Source: Paguma larvata
Taxonomy: Eukaryota > Chordata > Mammalia > Carnivora > Viverridae
Length of the DNA: 64,000 bases
NCBI GenBank assembly: GCA_030068075.1
Contig: CM057842.1
Coordinates: 42,742,659 to 42,806,658, forward strand
Direction of reading: 5' to 3'
The position numbers were made by a program, and so were the translations under genes. Shown here piece after piece: positions 1-12,609 of the stretch. Within the stretch, counting starts at the first letter, position 1, and the number at the start of each line of letters is the position of its first letter. The notes beneath the pieces were generated by a model. The model was not told the origin of the DNA. It saw only the letters and a program-made list of their open reading frames with translations, and made no database searches.

Positions 1-1199
1 CACATTTTAGCTTTCCTGAAACGTTAGTGGCTGGAGGATACCTGAGGGGCCCTCTCATCTTCAGTTTCTCTTATTTTACAAATCAGGACACCCAAACCAC
101 ACACCAAGCTTTTCTCATTAACTAGAAATCCCATCTTCAGAATTCTCATTCAGTGATGTCTACCACTACCGTTCAACTGTTTGGATAGTGATGAGGGCGG
201 GGCTGCTAGTTGTCAGCCATATCCATTCTTCCTTTGTTCTTTAATAATAGAACATTAGTATCATTTAGGGCCTGACTACTGTAACTGCTAGTGTGTTTGC
301 AACTAACATGACCATGTAACTGTGTTTTATGCAGTGTAATATAAGCAGAAATATTTGGAGGGACTTCTGAGAAGTCTCTTCAAGGAGAGCTGATTTAGTT
401 AGGAATTGTGATTTCCTGTCCTCCAGTCTACTTCCTTCTTTCCACTGCTGGGAATGCAGGCTTGACTGCTGGAGCTCTAGGAAGCAAACCATCATGGGCC
501 AAGTAGTGATCTTGACTAATGCAGTGCTAGAATAGTGGGGGGAAATGAGAGAAATTGAAACCTTGGTTCTTAATTGATAACTATGGAACTGCTATACCAA
601 CCCTCCATTGCTTGTTAGGAATGTTTTTTTTTCCTTGTGAGTGAGATATGAACTTCTCTTTCTTTTAAGCTGTTATCATTTTGATTTTTCTCTCACATGT
701 AGTTGAATCAATTTGGATAGAGGGAAGTTTCAAATGAATGATGGTATTAAAAATGTAGACTTTCAGCAGATTAAGGAGGTGTTATAAGAAGTACTGGCCT
801 AATCTCAGGAAAGTCCAAAAAAACTCATAATATTGGAAGATTTACTTGATTCTCTATATCTCATCTTTTTAATTTGTAAAGTGTGTGCAATGATAATAGC
901 CCTTACTACTACGTCATAATGCAAAGGTCTTGAAAACATCTAAAATACTTTTTATATGCAATATAGTGTTTATTAAAAATATCCCCTTGATCTAAAGCAG
1001 AAATTTTTAACTGGAAGCCTGTAAATTCCTTGGTATTTTATGAAAAAATTAGAATATGGAAACAATTTTTTTTCTACAGAAATGGTCCTTTAAATCCTCA
1101 ACAGAATCTAGATATTAGAGAGTGTGTCCAGAATGGGAAGGTGATATTATTTAGAGGGGGACCTTGTCTATTGTGGAGCAGCTGAAATAGAAGATTATT

Positions 1200-1530
1200 C
1201 TAAATCCTCTCTTCAACATTATAATCAACATTTAATAACCATCTCTGAATGTCTAAAATTGACAGATATTTCAAGTTCTCATTTCAAATACCACTTCTTC
1301 CCCAAAGCATTTTTTACAGTGTCAAGTAGGAAATAATCTTCTCCTTTTCTAAATTCCCAAAAGACTGTAATAAATACTCTCTTAAAATACTTATCTATAT
1401 GATTATACTTCTTGATTGGACTTCAAATTCCTAGAAAGCAAGTATCAAGTCTAGGCCTGTTTTAAATCCCCAACTACTTACACATATTGACTTTCTCAGT
1501 AAATACTTGATAGATGAATTCATTCCTGAA
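1200..1530 (+). mobile_element. L2 LINE 3' fragment (old)
   Basis: The order 'ttccctcct/cttctcc ... ggacttcaaattcctagaaagcaagtatc ... cagtaaatacttgatagatgaattcatt' (broken here by gaps) follows the L2 3' end, which finishes with an 'ataaat..ttga..gaatgaat' motif. It is heavily decayed. Confidence 0.5.
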
Positions 1531-3119
1531 AACATTTGCTCATTTTAGTGGTGTCTACAGTACATTTTTTATACAGCCCTAGTCTAAAAAGTGGCAGCCT
1601 TCAGCCTCTAAAAGTAATTCGATAGGGAGGGCTCCCGATGCGATCCAGAGTTCAGCCACTGGAACATGGCACAGAGAGGAAGCAGACGGCCATTCCCGGT
1701 GCATGGCGGAAATGTACATCTTATCACTTATCTTCTGTCCCTAACCATCCAGATGACAATGTAAGTTAGATTCGTACATGAGCATTCTCAGAAAAGTTAA
1801 GTTTTAAAAGATATAAGCAATTTTCTACGTAGGAGATATCTGTTGCTACCATATTACACTTTCTATGCAGTACTTATAAAAGGAAGAAAAGTTAATCAAA
1901 TGTTTCCTTTAGATACAGATTCAACTTTTTCATGTCATCCAAAAATATATTGGCACTGCAAAATTAAGAAAGAAAGCCATTTGTTCTTGATTACATCGTA
2001 TATGCTTTTAGAAAATTTTGGTTTAATTAAACTTGCTTGCTTTTAATCAGCTCATTTCATTTTTATTGGGATATTGTACATTCTTAGACATTCCAGGAAA
2101 AACCTATCTGGGGATTTAAGAGCAATGCCCTTATTTCCCAATTAGAAGGCATATTTAGCAATCACACTAATACAGATAAAAATACAACACTTATTACTGG
2201 TACAAGGAAAATATAGCATAGCTTTGTTGAAAGAGTGCCAATAATTTTCCCCTGAATTAAACAGATTTATCCACCCAGTTACTTGTACTTCTGGATAACT
2301 ATAGTTATTTCCAAAGGACGGGCGCTGTGCTGCATGTTCCGAAAGCAAAACAGAAGGCATCCTTTCGGAAGGTATAGATTTCTGTAGAAAGAATACGAGA
2401 AGGAAATGAGATGCTTGTATCCTATTTCTTCTTCCAATCTCACAGGGAAAAGTCCAGGAGTATTATTCTACCATTGTCCCTCCAAGTGGGAATGTGTGGC
2501 ATGGATAATAAATGCTTCCTCCTCTTACATGTATCTTTCATTGTGTTTCTTTACACCTGTTTGATGTCATCATTTGTTTTTCTCACCAGTACTCCAAAAA
2601 CTTTAATGGACAGGTGTCTTCCCTTAATGAATCACATATAACATCCTTAGCTTGACATCCAAGAGCCCTATGAAATGGCCCCATGGTATCTAACATCTAC
2701 ACTCTGTTGGTTGTATTCCCATAGCATTCGTATCTTCATATGACTTAGCTCATCAGTGTGTCTTTGGAAAATCCAGAGTTTGGTGTATTTTCACATATAT
2801 CGTTAGTGGTTCTCACATTGACAACATATAGTGAACAACTTAGTGACCTTTATTCATGAGTGTACACATGTAGAAACCTAAGCCATTTTAGTAAGAAACG
2901 ATTTGGGAGTTGAACCGGGTTTATTCTAACAAGCCAGGTAAATGTCATATCCCAGCACAATGGCATATAAAAATTTCACGTTTCCTATTAATGTTGCTTT
3001 AGTGATAACGTTTTTAATACCGTTTTTCTCATCTCACCAAGCCTGTTGAATACTGAAGAGCCCAAATCTGTTATTCTCTGTCTTATGACTCTCTTATTTT
3101 TTATAGAACACTTACAGAA

Positions 3120-3275
3120 TCTATAATTATTGAGTTTACTTGTTGATTACTTCTCTGTTGTCTTTCTCCCTCCCCAGGGTATAAACTCTATAATTGTTGT
3201 CATCTGTTTGTCTGGCTCACCAGCACACAACGCAGTGATTGGCACCTGATAAATAATAACTACGGGTTGAATGAA
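3120..3275 (+). mobile_element. L2 LINE 3' fragment
   Basis: The piece contains the L2-typical run of a length-of-stay motif ('ataaactctataattg'), 'ggctcaccagcac', 'gtgattggcacctgataaat' and a closing 'ttgaatgaacgaat', in the expected order for the 3' terminus. Confidence 0.6.
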
Positions 3276-3714
3276 CGAATCTTCTCATTTACTTACTTTC
3301 CCGCGTGTTCTCTCTCCGTCTCTATACCTTTTCATGCTACCAATAATCATTTGTTCTTTGAGTTAGAAATAGATGAAATAATTTCAAATAATCCATTGGA
3401 ATATATTAAGTTGATATCGATAAAAAGTTATGAAGCCAATTCATTTAATATTCCATTTCATTATTTTTATATTTTACTTATTACAAATACATACGCATGT
3501 TTATTACATGGAATTTGATAGATGCTTAGAAAACATTGATTGCCAAAAAAATAAAAATAAAATAGAGAAAGAGGAAGAAAACAATGATTGTCTTTGTGGC
3601 AACATATTAGTTGTTAACAGTGCTAACAGGAGAGGACATTTTGGGTGATATTGTAATTAGAGTTTTGTTCTTTCGGAAATTAACGAAAGGTTTTTGAGAG
3701 CATCTGTATTATTT

Positions 3715-4255
3715 TATAAGCTTGCCAGCAATGTATAAATCGTTTAGTTTCTCTACATTCTCCTCAGCATTGAATATTTCTTCTTTTTTTCTAATTTTAG
3801 CCATAATGATAGGTATGTATTATATCTCATTATGATTTTAGTTTGCATTTTCCTAAGAGCTAATGAACATCCATTGATATTCTTATCTGTTTATCCTTCT
3901 CAGTAAAATGTCTGTTCACGGTTTTATTCCCCCATTTTCAAACTGTATTTCTTAATTGTTTAGTCTTAGAATCCTTCATATATTGTAGATATTAATTCTT
4001 TAATGAATATGTGGTTTTCAAATGTTTTATCTCAGGATATAGTTTGTGTTTTCATTTTATTAACACAGTATTTCTCCGAGCCAATGTTTTTTATTTGATA
4101 AGGTCCAAGTCCTCAATTTTTCCTTTTATTTGCTCTGCTTTTGGTATCAAATCTGAGAACTCTTTGCCCAGTCCTAGATCCTGAAGATTTTCTCGTATGC
4201 TTTTTCTAAAATATTTGTGGTTTCATATTTTGTATTTAAGTTCTCTAAAACATTG
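3715..4255 (-). mobile_element. Old L1 fragment (ORF2 3' region), antisense
   Basis: The + strand reads like the complement of the L1 ORF2 end: 'acattctcctcagcattg', 'gtttgcattttcctaa', 'aaaatgtctgttca', 'atattgtagatattaattc', then 'gataaggtccaagtcctcaa'. The level of decay suggests a mammal-wide L1M element. Confidence 0.7.
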
Positions 4256-5520
4256 AAAATATTTATCTCCTGGCGAAGCTTGTAGGAGTAGGGGAGCATT
4301 ATAGGAAAGAGTATTTTTTTGCACAGAGAGGAGACTATCGTTTGGGTCTTGGAAGGAAGAGAGAAACATCCTGATTGATGAATGTAATATAAAACACAGA
4401 TCATGAGGCAAGGGATGACGTTAGAGAGTGAACTTGGTGTGAATTAGTCCTGTTTGGGTTTTAGCAGGTCGCCGACAGGGATCCGCCGAAGGATTGTAAA
4501 GAGCGGGTAATGTGCGTAGGTTTCTCTTTTGGAAAGGGCACTCTCGCGTCCGTGTGGGGAATGGATTTCAACCAGGGTTTTTTATTTTTTATTCATTTCC
4601 AGGTGAAAAATGCTACAACAAAGCAAAATGGTTAGGAGATCAATAAATGGCACAATTTAAAATGTCTGAAAGGAACTCCTTGGCTCCTTAATATAGAGCG
4701 CATTCTGCAGAAGTTGGAAGGGATCCTACTCTGATAAGTGTAGTATTTTTAGCATTAGGAGATAGGGAGAAGGAGGTCTCATTATTTAACTTAAGACATT
4801 AGTACGAAGGGCAATACCCAGGCTTCCCCTCCAGTTTCCTTCTATCCCTAAAAAGGAAGTGGTTGATTTCATATTTTTATCCCTATATTCATGGTTTTCT
4901 GGAAATAGTAAGAAATTTTCATGAATAGCTTGATGAATTGTCATCGGCCTTGGTTTCTGAGAAAACTTCAGAAAATTAGTATTTTCCGAACGGCATCCGT
5001 TACCACCACTCTGATATTATATGACCCGATTGAGTGAATGGGTTGGGATCCTTTAAAAAATAAATTGACTGATTATTGAGGTTTACCTCAATAAATACCA
5101 ACAATCTAGGTATTTTGTTACCATCATTACAATAATTGATCGTTCAGGATTCTTTGGTATGTGCTAAAATGACCAGGTGGAAGGCTGTTGGAGAAAATGA
5201 TACTTATACCTTCTCAAAGTATTCGCCAAATGCTACTTACTAGTTACAAAAGTAAAATGATACCTTTTTATTTATTAGACAGGAGTCTGGTGAGTAAATT
5301 CAATACCATCAATAGCAGGACAAACCGGCAATACTTACCCCTTAGGCAGTGAGTGCACTAAGAACACAGTGTCACCCATACACAGAGAATATAGTAAGTG
5401 ATAGTTTTCTGTCACGGTTAGATTTCTTGGATTGGTTTATCGAATTATGGTTATGGAGGTGAACATCCTTGTTCTTTGGAAAAAACATTATTCAGTGAAT
5501 AATCATGTTGTACAGTTCAA
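4256..5520. other. Single-copy stretch with a CpG pocket
   Basis: No clear gene or transposon. Positions 4419-4552 hold ten CpG dinucleotides in about 134 bp, far more than the surrounding AT-rich DNA. The rest is plain AT-rich sequence. Confidence 0.5.
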
Positions 5521-5775
5521 ATAACTTATAATCTTGGGGTGCCTGGGTGGTGCAGTTGGTTAAGCGTCCGACTCTTGATTTCGGCTCAGGTCATGATCTC
5601 ACAGTTCGTGAGTTCTGGCCCCACATTGGACTCTGTGCTGATGGTGCAGAGCTTGCTTGGGTTCCTGTCTCTCCTTCTCTCTACCCCTCCCTTACTTGTA
5701 CACACACACACATACTCTCTCTCTCTCTCTCTCTCTCTCAAAATAAATAAGCTTAAAAAAATAGCTTACAATCTT
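5521..5775 (+). mobile_element. Carnivore tRNA-Lys SINE with target-site duplication
   Basis: The body runs 5536-5760: tRNA-like head from 'ggggtgcctgggtgg', a degraded B box near 'gttcgtgagttctggcccc', a CT repeat and an A-rich tail. The flanks ataacttataatctt (5521-5535) and atagcttacaatctt (5761-5775) differ at 2 of 15 positions and mark the insertion site. Confidence 0.92.
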
Positions 5776-5954
5776 ATTTTTCCACTGATATATCAGTAAA
5801 GTTGAGAAAGCATTATTTTTTGAATTCTTTGGAGTATTAATTAAAGATAAAATGCCAAAATGTATGCTACTTACTCTTAAATGGTTCAGAAGAGAAATAA
5901 ACATAACAGAGAATGAGAAGGAAGGAGGGAAAAGATGAGGAGAGGGAATAAAAG

Positions 5955-6079
5955 GAGAAAGCAGAGGCACCCGAGTGGCTCCGTTGAGCATTTTGGCTTA
6001 GGGGGTGACCTTATGGTAGTGACCTCAGTGCTGCATTGGGCCCAGTGTGGAGCATGGAGCCTCTCTTGTTCCTCTCATT

Positions 6080-6120
<41 letters not shown>

Positions 6121-6171
6121 TATCTATCTATCTCTCAAAAATAAATAAGCTTCAAAAAAAGAGAGAAAGCA
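5955..6171 (+). mobile_element. Carnivore tRNA-Lys SINE, diverged, with expanded CT repeat
   Basis: The head starts at about 5964 (gaggcacccgagtggctcc) and the tail ends near 6162. Its internal pyrimidine run has grown into a (CT)n/(CTAT)n microsatellite at about 6085-6135. The 9-mer gagaaagca flanks the element at 5955-5963 and 6163-6171. Confidence 0.88.
6085..6135. repeat. (CT)n / (CTAT)n microsatellite inside a SINE
   Basis: A run of CT dinucleotides passes into 'tctatctatctatctctc' before the A-rich tail of the SINE. Confidence 0.9.
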
Positions 6172-6450
6172 AATATCAAAATGTTTACATTAATTCTGAG
6201 TCATAGTCATATATGGGTTTTCATTATACCATTCTTTGAACTTTTCTGTAAGTTTGAAATTTTCACAAAAAAAAAAAAAAGAAAAAGAGAGGAAAAAAAA
6301 AAAAGTCTGGCCAAAGGAGAATCAAGATAACCAAGTTTAAACTGAGTGTTTATAAATTTATCCAAAGTTGTTACAGTTTACATGTTATTTTAGGTGAGTC
6401 CTGCCCAATAATTTCAAAGTTTAATATATTTACTTTGCTTGTTTGTAACA

Positions 6451-6698
6451 CTTGTTTTATTTTTTTTTTACTGTTTTTAAAGTTTATTTACTTTGAGAGA
6501 GACAGAGATAGTGTGCGTAGGGGAAGTGCAGAGAGAGAGGAGCCAGAGAATGCCAAGCAGACTCCACACTGCCAGTGCAGAGCCCGATGAGGGGCTTGAA
6601 CTCATGAAACTGTGAGACCATGATCTCAGCCGAAACCACCGAGAGTCAAATGGTTAATAGACTGAGCCACCCAGGGACCTCTATACCAGCTTGTTTTA
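6451..6698 (-). mobile_element. Carnivore tRNA-Lys SINE, antisense
   Basis: The + strand starts with a T-rich tail, then 'tttattta.tttgagagaga', and ends with the reversed head 'actgagccacccaggga'. The 9-mer cttgtttta repeats on both sides (6451-6459 and 6690-6698), giving a body of about 6460-6689. Confidence 0.9.
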
Positions 6699-6849
6699 GA
6701 GTCACAAAGTTAGAACCACTGGTTTACTCTAAGCAAACACACTGAGACCAGTTTTTGGTTGTGAATGTGATTGGAAAGGAAAATATTGTCAGCAAAGAAA
6801 AATAAACGTTCCACATGATAAACTTTTAGAAAACTCAAATCTGCTATGT

Positions 6850-7020
6850 ATTAGCTATGAACCCTTGGACATCTTATTCAACATCTTTGGTTCTCAGTGT
6901 CTACATCTATGAAATGAGAATAGTAAAGACACCTCCCTCATAGAATTGTGGTGAAGATTAAAGTGAATAATCATTGTAAAATGCATAACTGTTTCTGACA
7001 CATAGTCAGGCATCCAACAT
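6850..7020 (+). mobile_element. MIR element
   Basis: The piece shows the MIR core in order: 'acccttggacatcttattcaac', 'tctatgaaatgagaatagta' and 'cctcatagaattgtggtgaa', then 'cacatagtcaggcatccaa' (all shortened). Confidence 0.75.
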
Positions 7021-8755
7021 GATAGCCTATGACAGAAAAGAAATATATATATGTATCTCTACAGAAGTCCTCCTTCTGCCTCCTGCGCTGCTCAGAATTA
7101 AATCTGTGATATCATTTCCCCCAGAGAGCAAAATCAAAAAACTTATTTCAAAATCGAAAAGACACAAATAAACATATTGCTTAGCATGACTGTGGATTTA
7201 TACTGTAATATTACATGTGATTATGTGGCTATATCATGTAGATTACCTAGATTTTAGGTTCTTCGAATTAAATGTTGCTTTTGCTACATTTATCGTTTGT
7301 TTGCAATATTTCTACATCATATTGACATTGAAGATAGGAGGATATGAATTTAGACAGTGGTTTCCCTGAAAAGAACTTTTAAAATTTCTACTTACAGAGA
7401 GACTTGAATCCTGTCTTCATCTCTGATTCATGTTGTTCTAAAATTAAGCTGGTCCTTCTCTATGTGGAAATGCATTTGGGGGAGAAAAAGAAAGAGAAGA
7501 AAGAAAAAAACCTTAACCCATTTTTCTCAAAGCACAGTAGGAAGGAAACAAGTTGTGTTACTCCTCTTCCTCACTCTACGAAATGTTAAGAACAGACTTT
7601 GCCACAGTGTAATGTAATGTAACACTGTGGTGATCTGAAGGAAGAAAGACCTTTTTGGATTTGATTCTTACTTCTTGAGCACCTTCTTCCTTATCTTGAT
7701 CCATCTGCAGCAGATCTAAGGGGAGATAGTTTCTCTTTAAGAAACAAAGGTGAACTGAGTCCCCTCGTGGAAAAGCCTGCACAAGGCTTTTTGCAGTTGG
7801 TGGAAGTATGCCAAAGAATAAACTGAAAAGCCTCTGTCATCTACCTAGCGCCTTCCCTCCCTGGAGCCAGCAAAAGAGCTTAGCACCACTACAGGGCTCT
7901 ACATTAGTGATAAAGCTGATTATAAATAATAATGACCTTAGTGGATGATGAGAAATGTAGTAAACTTTTTCTGAGCCAGACAAGATGATGTAGGGGATAC
8001 AATATAAAGGCATAACGTGTGTGAGGAAAGCAGATGCTGAGAAATTTTATTTCTCTCCCCAATGACTTAAATGGACAATGAATTTAGTAGGTGCTCAGTG
8101 AATGTTTGCTCAGTCAGTAAACAAGAGTTTAAAAAACTGAGCTCCTAATGAAAGTCCATGAACTGAAGCATATTTGCATTTAATCCCAACTCTCTATTAA
8201 AACTGTATCTACTTCAAGAATAACATCAGGTTCCTGACGTGGGAACAGAGGAAAGGATGTCCGTCTGTTTAAAGGCGGAGAGAGAGAAAGAAAACATGTA
8301 CGTGGAATTACATGGAGCTCCCCCTGCTGAAGAGTCGTCCCCCTTCGTTCCTGTGGCAGGGTCTGGTGGGAGAGGGTAACAGATACTGAACTGAGATTCA
8401 TTTTTCTTTTTTCTGTTTGGTTTTGTGAGAAGCGTGTCAGGGAGGAGAGGGCCATCAAGGGTACTTGCTAGGATTTGAGTTTTTTACTTAGTGATCATTC
8501 CACTAGCCGTTTGTTCTAAGGCCCTGCTCGTTGGCGCCGATAGTCTTAAAATTACAGTACTGTCTTAGTTTTTGAGCTAGCTTATTGTACTGAATGTGGT
8601 ACCTTTCGTGAAAGCATATTGAAAAGTCCCAGGCAAAACAGTGTTCGTATTGCTACTGCTGCTATATTTAGAACAACACCATTTAAACTTGGCCGGTTTC
8701 TAACCTCAGCTCCGAATTCCTAGGAGTTCTAACTATGAGGTTCCCGCATGATTCC
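7021..8755. other. Single-copy intron sequence
   Basis: No gene or clear transposon seen. Short open frames at 7404-7589, 7576-7782 and 8180-8458 have no recognisable product and no paired splice signals. Confidence 0.5.
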
Positions 8756-8759
8756 CTTG

Positions 8760-8945
8760 GGTCAGGGTTTCTCAGATGGAGAAATGTGACATTATTGACA
8801 TGTTGGGTAATATTTTTGGCAGGGTTGGTGTGCTGTCCTGTGCGTTATAGGCTGAATGGCTGCATCCCTGACCTCTACCCACTGGATGCCAGTAGCATCC
8901 ACCCACCCTCTCAGTTGTGATAGTTAAAAACCAGTCATGGAAAGC
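8760..8945 (-). mobile_element. MER5A-type hAT-Charlie element, antisense
   Basis: The + strand carries 'cagggtttctca', then 'gctgtcctgtgcgttatagg', 'catccctgacctctaccc' and 'ggatgccagtagcatccac'. This is the complement of the MER5A consensus in the correct order. Confidence 0.8.
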
Positions 8946-10759
8946 TTTCTGTCTTTGTTAGAAGGAAAATCAGGATCTTCTGAGTAAAAGGTTTTTTTTT
9001 TTCTTTAGATGATAAGAAAATGTGTATGTGTTCTTTAGCCAATTGAATAAGGATAAATCAGTTCTAGCCCAACAAGTAAATGAGAAATGCCACTTACAAC
9101 ATCTCTTTTCTACAATTTGTCCCTCCCCCTCTCTCTTGCTCTCTCTTTCCTCTCTCTGCACACTTACAGGCATCCACACGTATACCTTAAATTAATAGAC
9201 ATTTTTTGCTAATCGTTACTCCAAATGTCTGAGCAATTGTCAATAGATGAGTGTTGAGGCCTATTACATTTTTAATCTAGCTTGTAGGTCAATTTGATGT
9301 CATTGTGACATGATATTCAAAATGGGCTCTCTTTCTTCCATAGACCATTTTAGTTTTCTGACCCTGGTGTCTTTGGGTCATTGTTACTGGAATCTGATTA
9401 CTTCTTGGAAAACAAATAAGGCCACAGACTTTCTCGTGGGAATCCATACTTTTGTCTTGCTTCTCGATTATTTTATTATCGGCTCCATTGCTTTTGATTG
9501 GATAGAAAGTCCAGTCAAGCTGCTTAGATTGTCATTCCAGTGGGTGCCCTGGGCAGTGATTTCTGAACCATTCATTCCTTTGAAATTTTGTTCTCAGCTG
9601 GAGAAATGTCACAGTTGTCTTAGCTTTTGACTCTGACTTTTAGTGAGAGAGGCAAGGAATAGGAAATAGGGACATTTTCTAGAAGAAACAATGAGCAGTT
9701 ATATGCACATTAGGTGATTTACTGCTGAAGATTTCAAAACATTAAAAAGTATTGATTAAGTTTCAACCTGTTGGGAAATTATTGCCTTAACTTTCATTTT
9801 GCCCCTAGATTTGCTGAGGCTCAGAGCTGTGTTTAACTTGCTGAATCTTGTATTTATGGCCAGAAAGAGACCTCAGGAGACCCATTCCCCAGGTTCTTAT
9901 TAGCCTTGACAAGAGTGTGTTAAAATTGCAGACTCCTCAGAGTCCCAAAGAGATGCATTTTCTAGCAATTTCTATGCAAAGTCTAAAACAATCTCTGTAC
10001 ATATTTTGGCTTCCGAAATAGATTCTGAGGTAATATATCAGGTTACACTGTCTTTGTGAAGACGATTTCTTTTGTTTGTAGTTGCTAATCATTTTTCTTT
10101 TTCTCTTCCTCTTTGCTATATTTATTTTGACATTAATGTTGGCTTTGACCTTAAAGGAAAAAAAAAATACCAGACATTTCCCAGATTTAGGCTTTTATTA
10201 GAAACCACTTCATATTTTAAATGGTATGTCTCAGGGGAGAAATGTATGAAGAATTGATGGAAGTTAGAAATTTTTAGTTAGTAATTATCACTTACCATTA
10301 GAAACAAGTGCAAATCACATGATGTCGAAGTGAATCTATCACATATCATAATCAAAGATGAACGAAAGTAATTACCAGCCAAACAGGGATTGAATAGAAC
10401 TTAAAACCAGTTAAACTATTTATTTTGACTCTACCACTGAATAAACACTTTAGTATTTTAATTTGCTCCTTTTTTCATTTACTTCAGCAATATGTTTGCT
10501 AATATGACTGAGGTGCACAATTGCTATTTAATTAACCTGTTTTTGTCAGCACCTCACATGATCTGCATGAAGTATATATGCTAAAGTCTCAATAATAATG
10601 AGCCAGATAAAGACAACAGACATAAATTTATGCCAGTCATTTCACAATTTCACAATTGCAACAATACCCAAAGAAACGAAGAAACAGGTTATCTTAGAGA
10701 AATTGGATTGAAAATACTTATAAAAACAAGTTTAACCAACACAAAATTACTCAAAGGTT
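8946..10759. other. Single-copy intron sequence with a conserved-looking AT-rich block
   Basis: No gene supported. A pyrimidine-rich patch lies at 9115-9165. The block at about 10440-10700 is free of repeats and contains the homeodomain-type palindrome tttaattaa at 10527-10535. A 106-codon open frame at 9310-9630 is not recognised. Confidence 0.4.
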
Positions 10760-10815
10760 AACTAATTTTTTAACGTTTATTTTTGAGAGAGAGAGAGAGA
10801 GGCAAAGCTAAATTT
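10760..10815 (-). mobile_element. Tail-only remnant of a carnivore SINE, antisense
   Basis: Only the end survives: 'taacgtttatttttgagaga' followed by GA repeats and 'ggcaaag'. The flanks 'caaaggttaactaattttt' and 'caaagctaaatttttt' resemble a worn target-site duplication, which suggests a very short 5'-truncated insertion. Confidence 0.55.
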
Positions 10816-11589
10816 TTTAAAAACTTTAATTATACTGAGTCATACTGATTAGCACTTTGTTTTAGTGCTAATAACTATTGAGTTATTAATAATCTAGTTA
10901 ATAATCTACTTGAGGCCTTGTATCTGGTTGGGAATAACTGAGTTGGTAATGGATATGGAAAGGTCTGGGAGCATGTGTTTTACATGAGATCCTGTGTCCT
11001 TTGAGTGAGCTACTTTTCTGATAATTGAGTAAAGGCTCATACAAGTGTCAATTTTCCCTTTATTCCCTAAGGTCAGTACAAAAACCCTAAGATGATTTGA
11101 GTTGTTTTGACCTTGTTGATGTCCATTTTTCTACAAAAGATAAATTAACCGATAATGTGAGCAGCCCTACCTTTCTTTACCTTTGAGCAGTAGGAGCTTG
11201 AGAAAGATAGAATGATCCAGTTAAATATAAAAGACTCTTTCCCCACGAACTCTGGTTCTCTGGCGACATGAAGACAAACATTTACCTGAACGTTTGGCTC
11301 TTTATCCACTTTTACTCTCGGGCATTTATTTTCTGCCTCATCAGTGTTTTTTTTTTTTTTCCTTCACACATTTTTAATTTGCCCACACTTCATAATCACA
11401 ATGCCTCCATTTCTCTAAATAGCTGCTTATTAGCCAATCGATCATGAGACCCTCAAAGGTAACAGAGACTCCTGTGTTTGGGATAGTTTTGTTTTATTTT
11501 GTTTGGTTTTTTAAGTATACATTTATTTCCATTACTCTGGTTGCTGTTAAAAGTATAAACGAATGGAGCTCTGCTTTCTAGCTTTTAGA

Positions 11590-11790
11590 ACAAATAGAAT
11601 GTCGAATCTGCGAGAGCCCTCAGAAGTCTGGACCAAGGCCCTGTTATACAGATAAGAAAACTAAGGCTCAGAAAGCAAAGTGTTATACTGGAGAACGCCT
11701 GATTTTTATAGCAAGGTCAGGATTAGAACTTGAGTTTTCTGGTTCCCTCAGTTCTCCTTGCCTCTTCATCACACGAACTTGTTAACTACT
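11590..11790 (-). mobile_element. MIR element, antisense
   Basis: The + strand has 'acagataagaaaactaaggc', 'tcagaaagcaaagtg' and 'caaggtcaggattagaac', the complement of the MIR core. Confidence 0.7.
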
Positions 11791-12609
11791 AGCTGCTTTG
11801 TGGGTGTAGAACTTTAAATCACCACATGAGTGTCTTGATCACTGGCTTTCAATGAGTGACACAAGAGATGAGTTTCATTTCTCTCACTTGGAGTGTTTTA
11901 CATCCCTGACTCGGATTTGCTTAACTAAAGTCAAATTTACAAAAACAAATGTCTTCAGGGGCTAGCGGGTAGGATATATGGGCAAAAGTGGAGTGGCACC
12001 ATTTGGTAAAAAGTTCTGTTTAAAAATATTCACATTCAAATGCTAAAATACCTGTTTTGCCTAACGAAGCTTGTCCCCAGGCTACGACTTTGCGACTCTT
12101 GACTGCATCACCACGTGGATGGATAGTGAAGAGCATTTTTTCAGTTATGTAAGCGCAGTCAACCTCACAGTTACTTTCAGGATACTTGGTGTCCCGAATA
12201 CCATGCCAAACCCTCTGCTTTGAATACTCTGGACTTACTGTACTCATGACGAAGCATGTATCTTTGGGGACATAAAATGCCTCGACAGAGACTAGCTTTA
12301 GTCCAGCTAGTCTCTCCAAAGTCTAGAACTGCAAAGAATATACAGATGCATGTCTTGTAAGATCCATAGGGGAGTTGAGGCTGCAGCCTATAACCTTCCT
12401 GAGAGCAGCAAAAAGCCCTAACCAAGTCACAGGGCAAATCCACCACATGTACCGAACAACCAGTGTAATTATGTTCTATAGTTGAGGAATTACATAAATT
12501 GCCCATTGGGAAGGAAACCTTAATCTCTACCCCTCCCTTGAAATCTATAAACAGCTGTGTGAGTCTCTCTGTTTTTGAAAGGTTGAACACATTTGATCGG
12601 GAAACCAAC
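11791..12609. other. Unassigned stretch with long antisense open frames
   Basis: Two overlapping minus-strand open frames (12177-12608, 143 codons; 12020-12319, 99 codons) lie in different phases. Neither product is recognised. The region may be an old, unidentified repeat or plain single-copy DNA; no splice or poly(A) context supports a gene. Confidence 0.35.

Noticed and set aside
190..540. Possible old LTR-like sequence near the left edge
   Set aside because: Some phrases recall mammal-wide repeats (for example 'ctgctggagctctagg'), but order and ends could not be matched to a family.
5536..5760. tRNA-like sequence
   Set aside because: The tRNA resemblance is the head of a SINE; no cloverleaf with intact arms is present. 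The same applies to the other SINE heads.
9310..9630. 106-codon hydrophobic open frame on the + strand
   Set aside because: No recognisable domain, no splice context, and the composition is what AT-rich DNA gives by chance.
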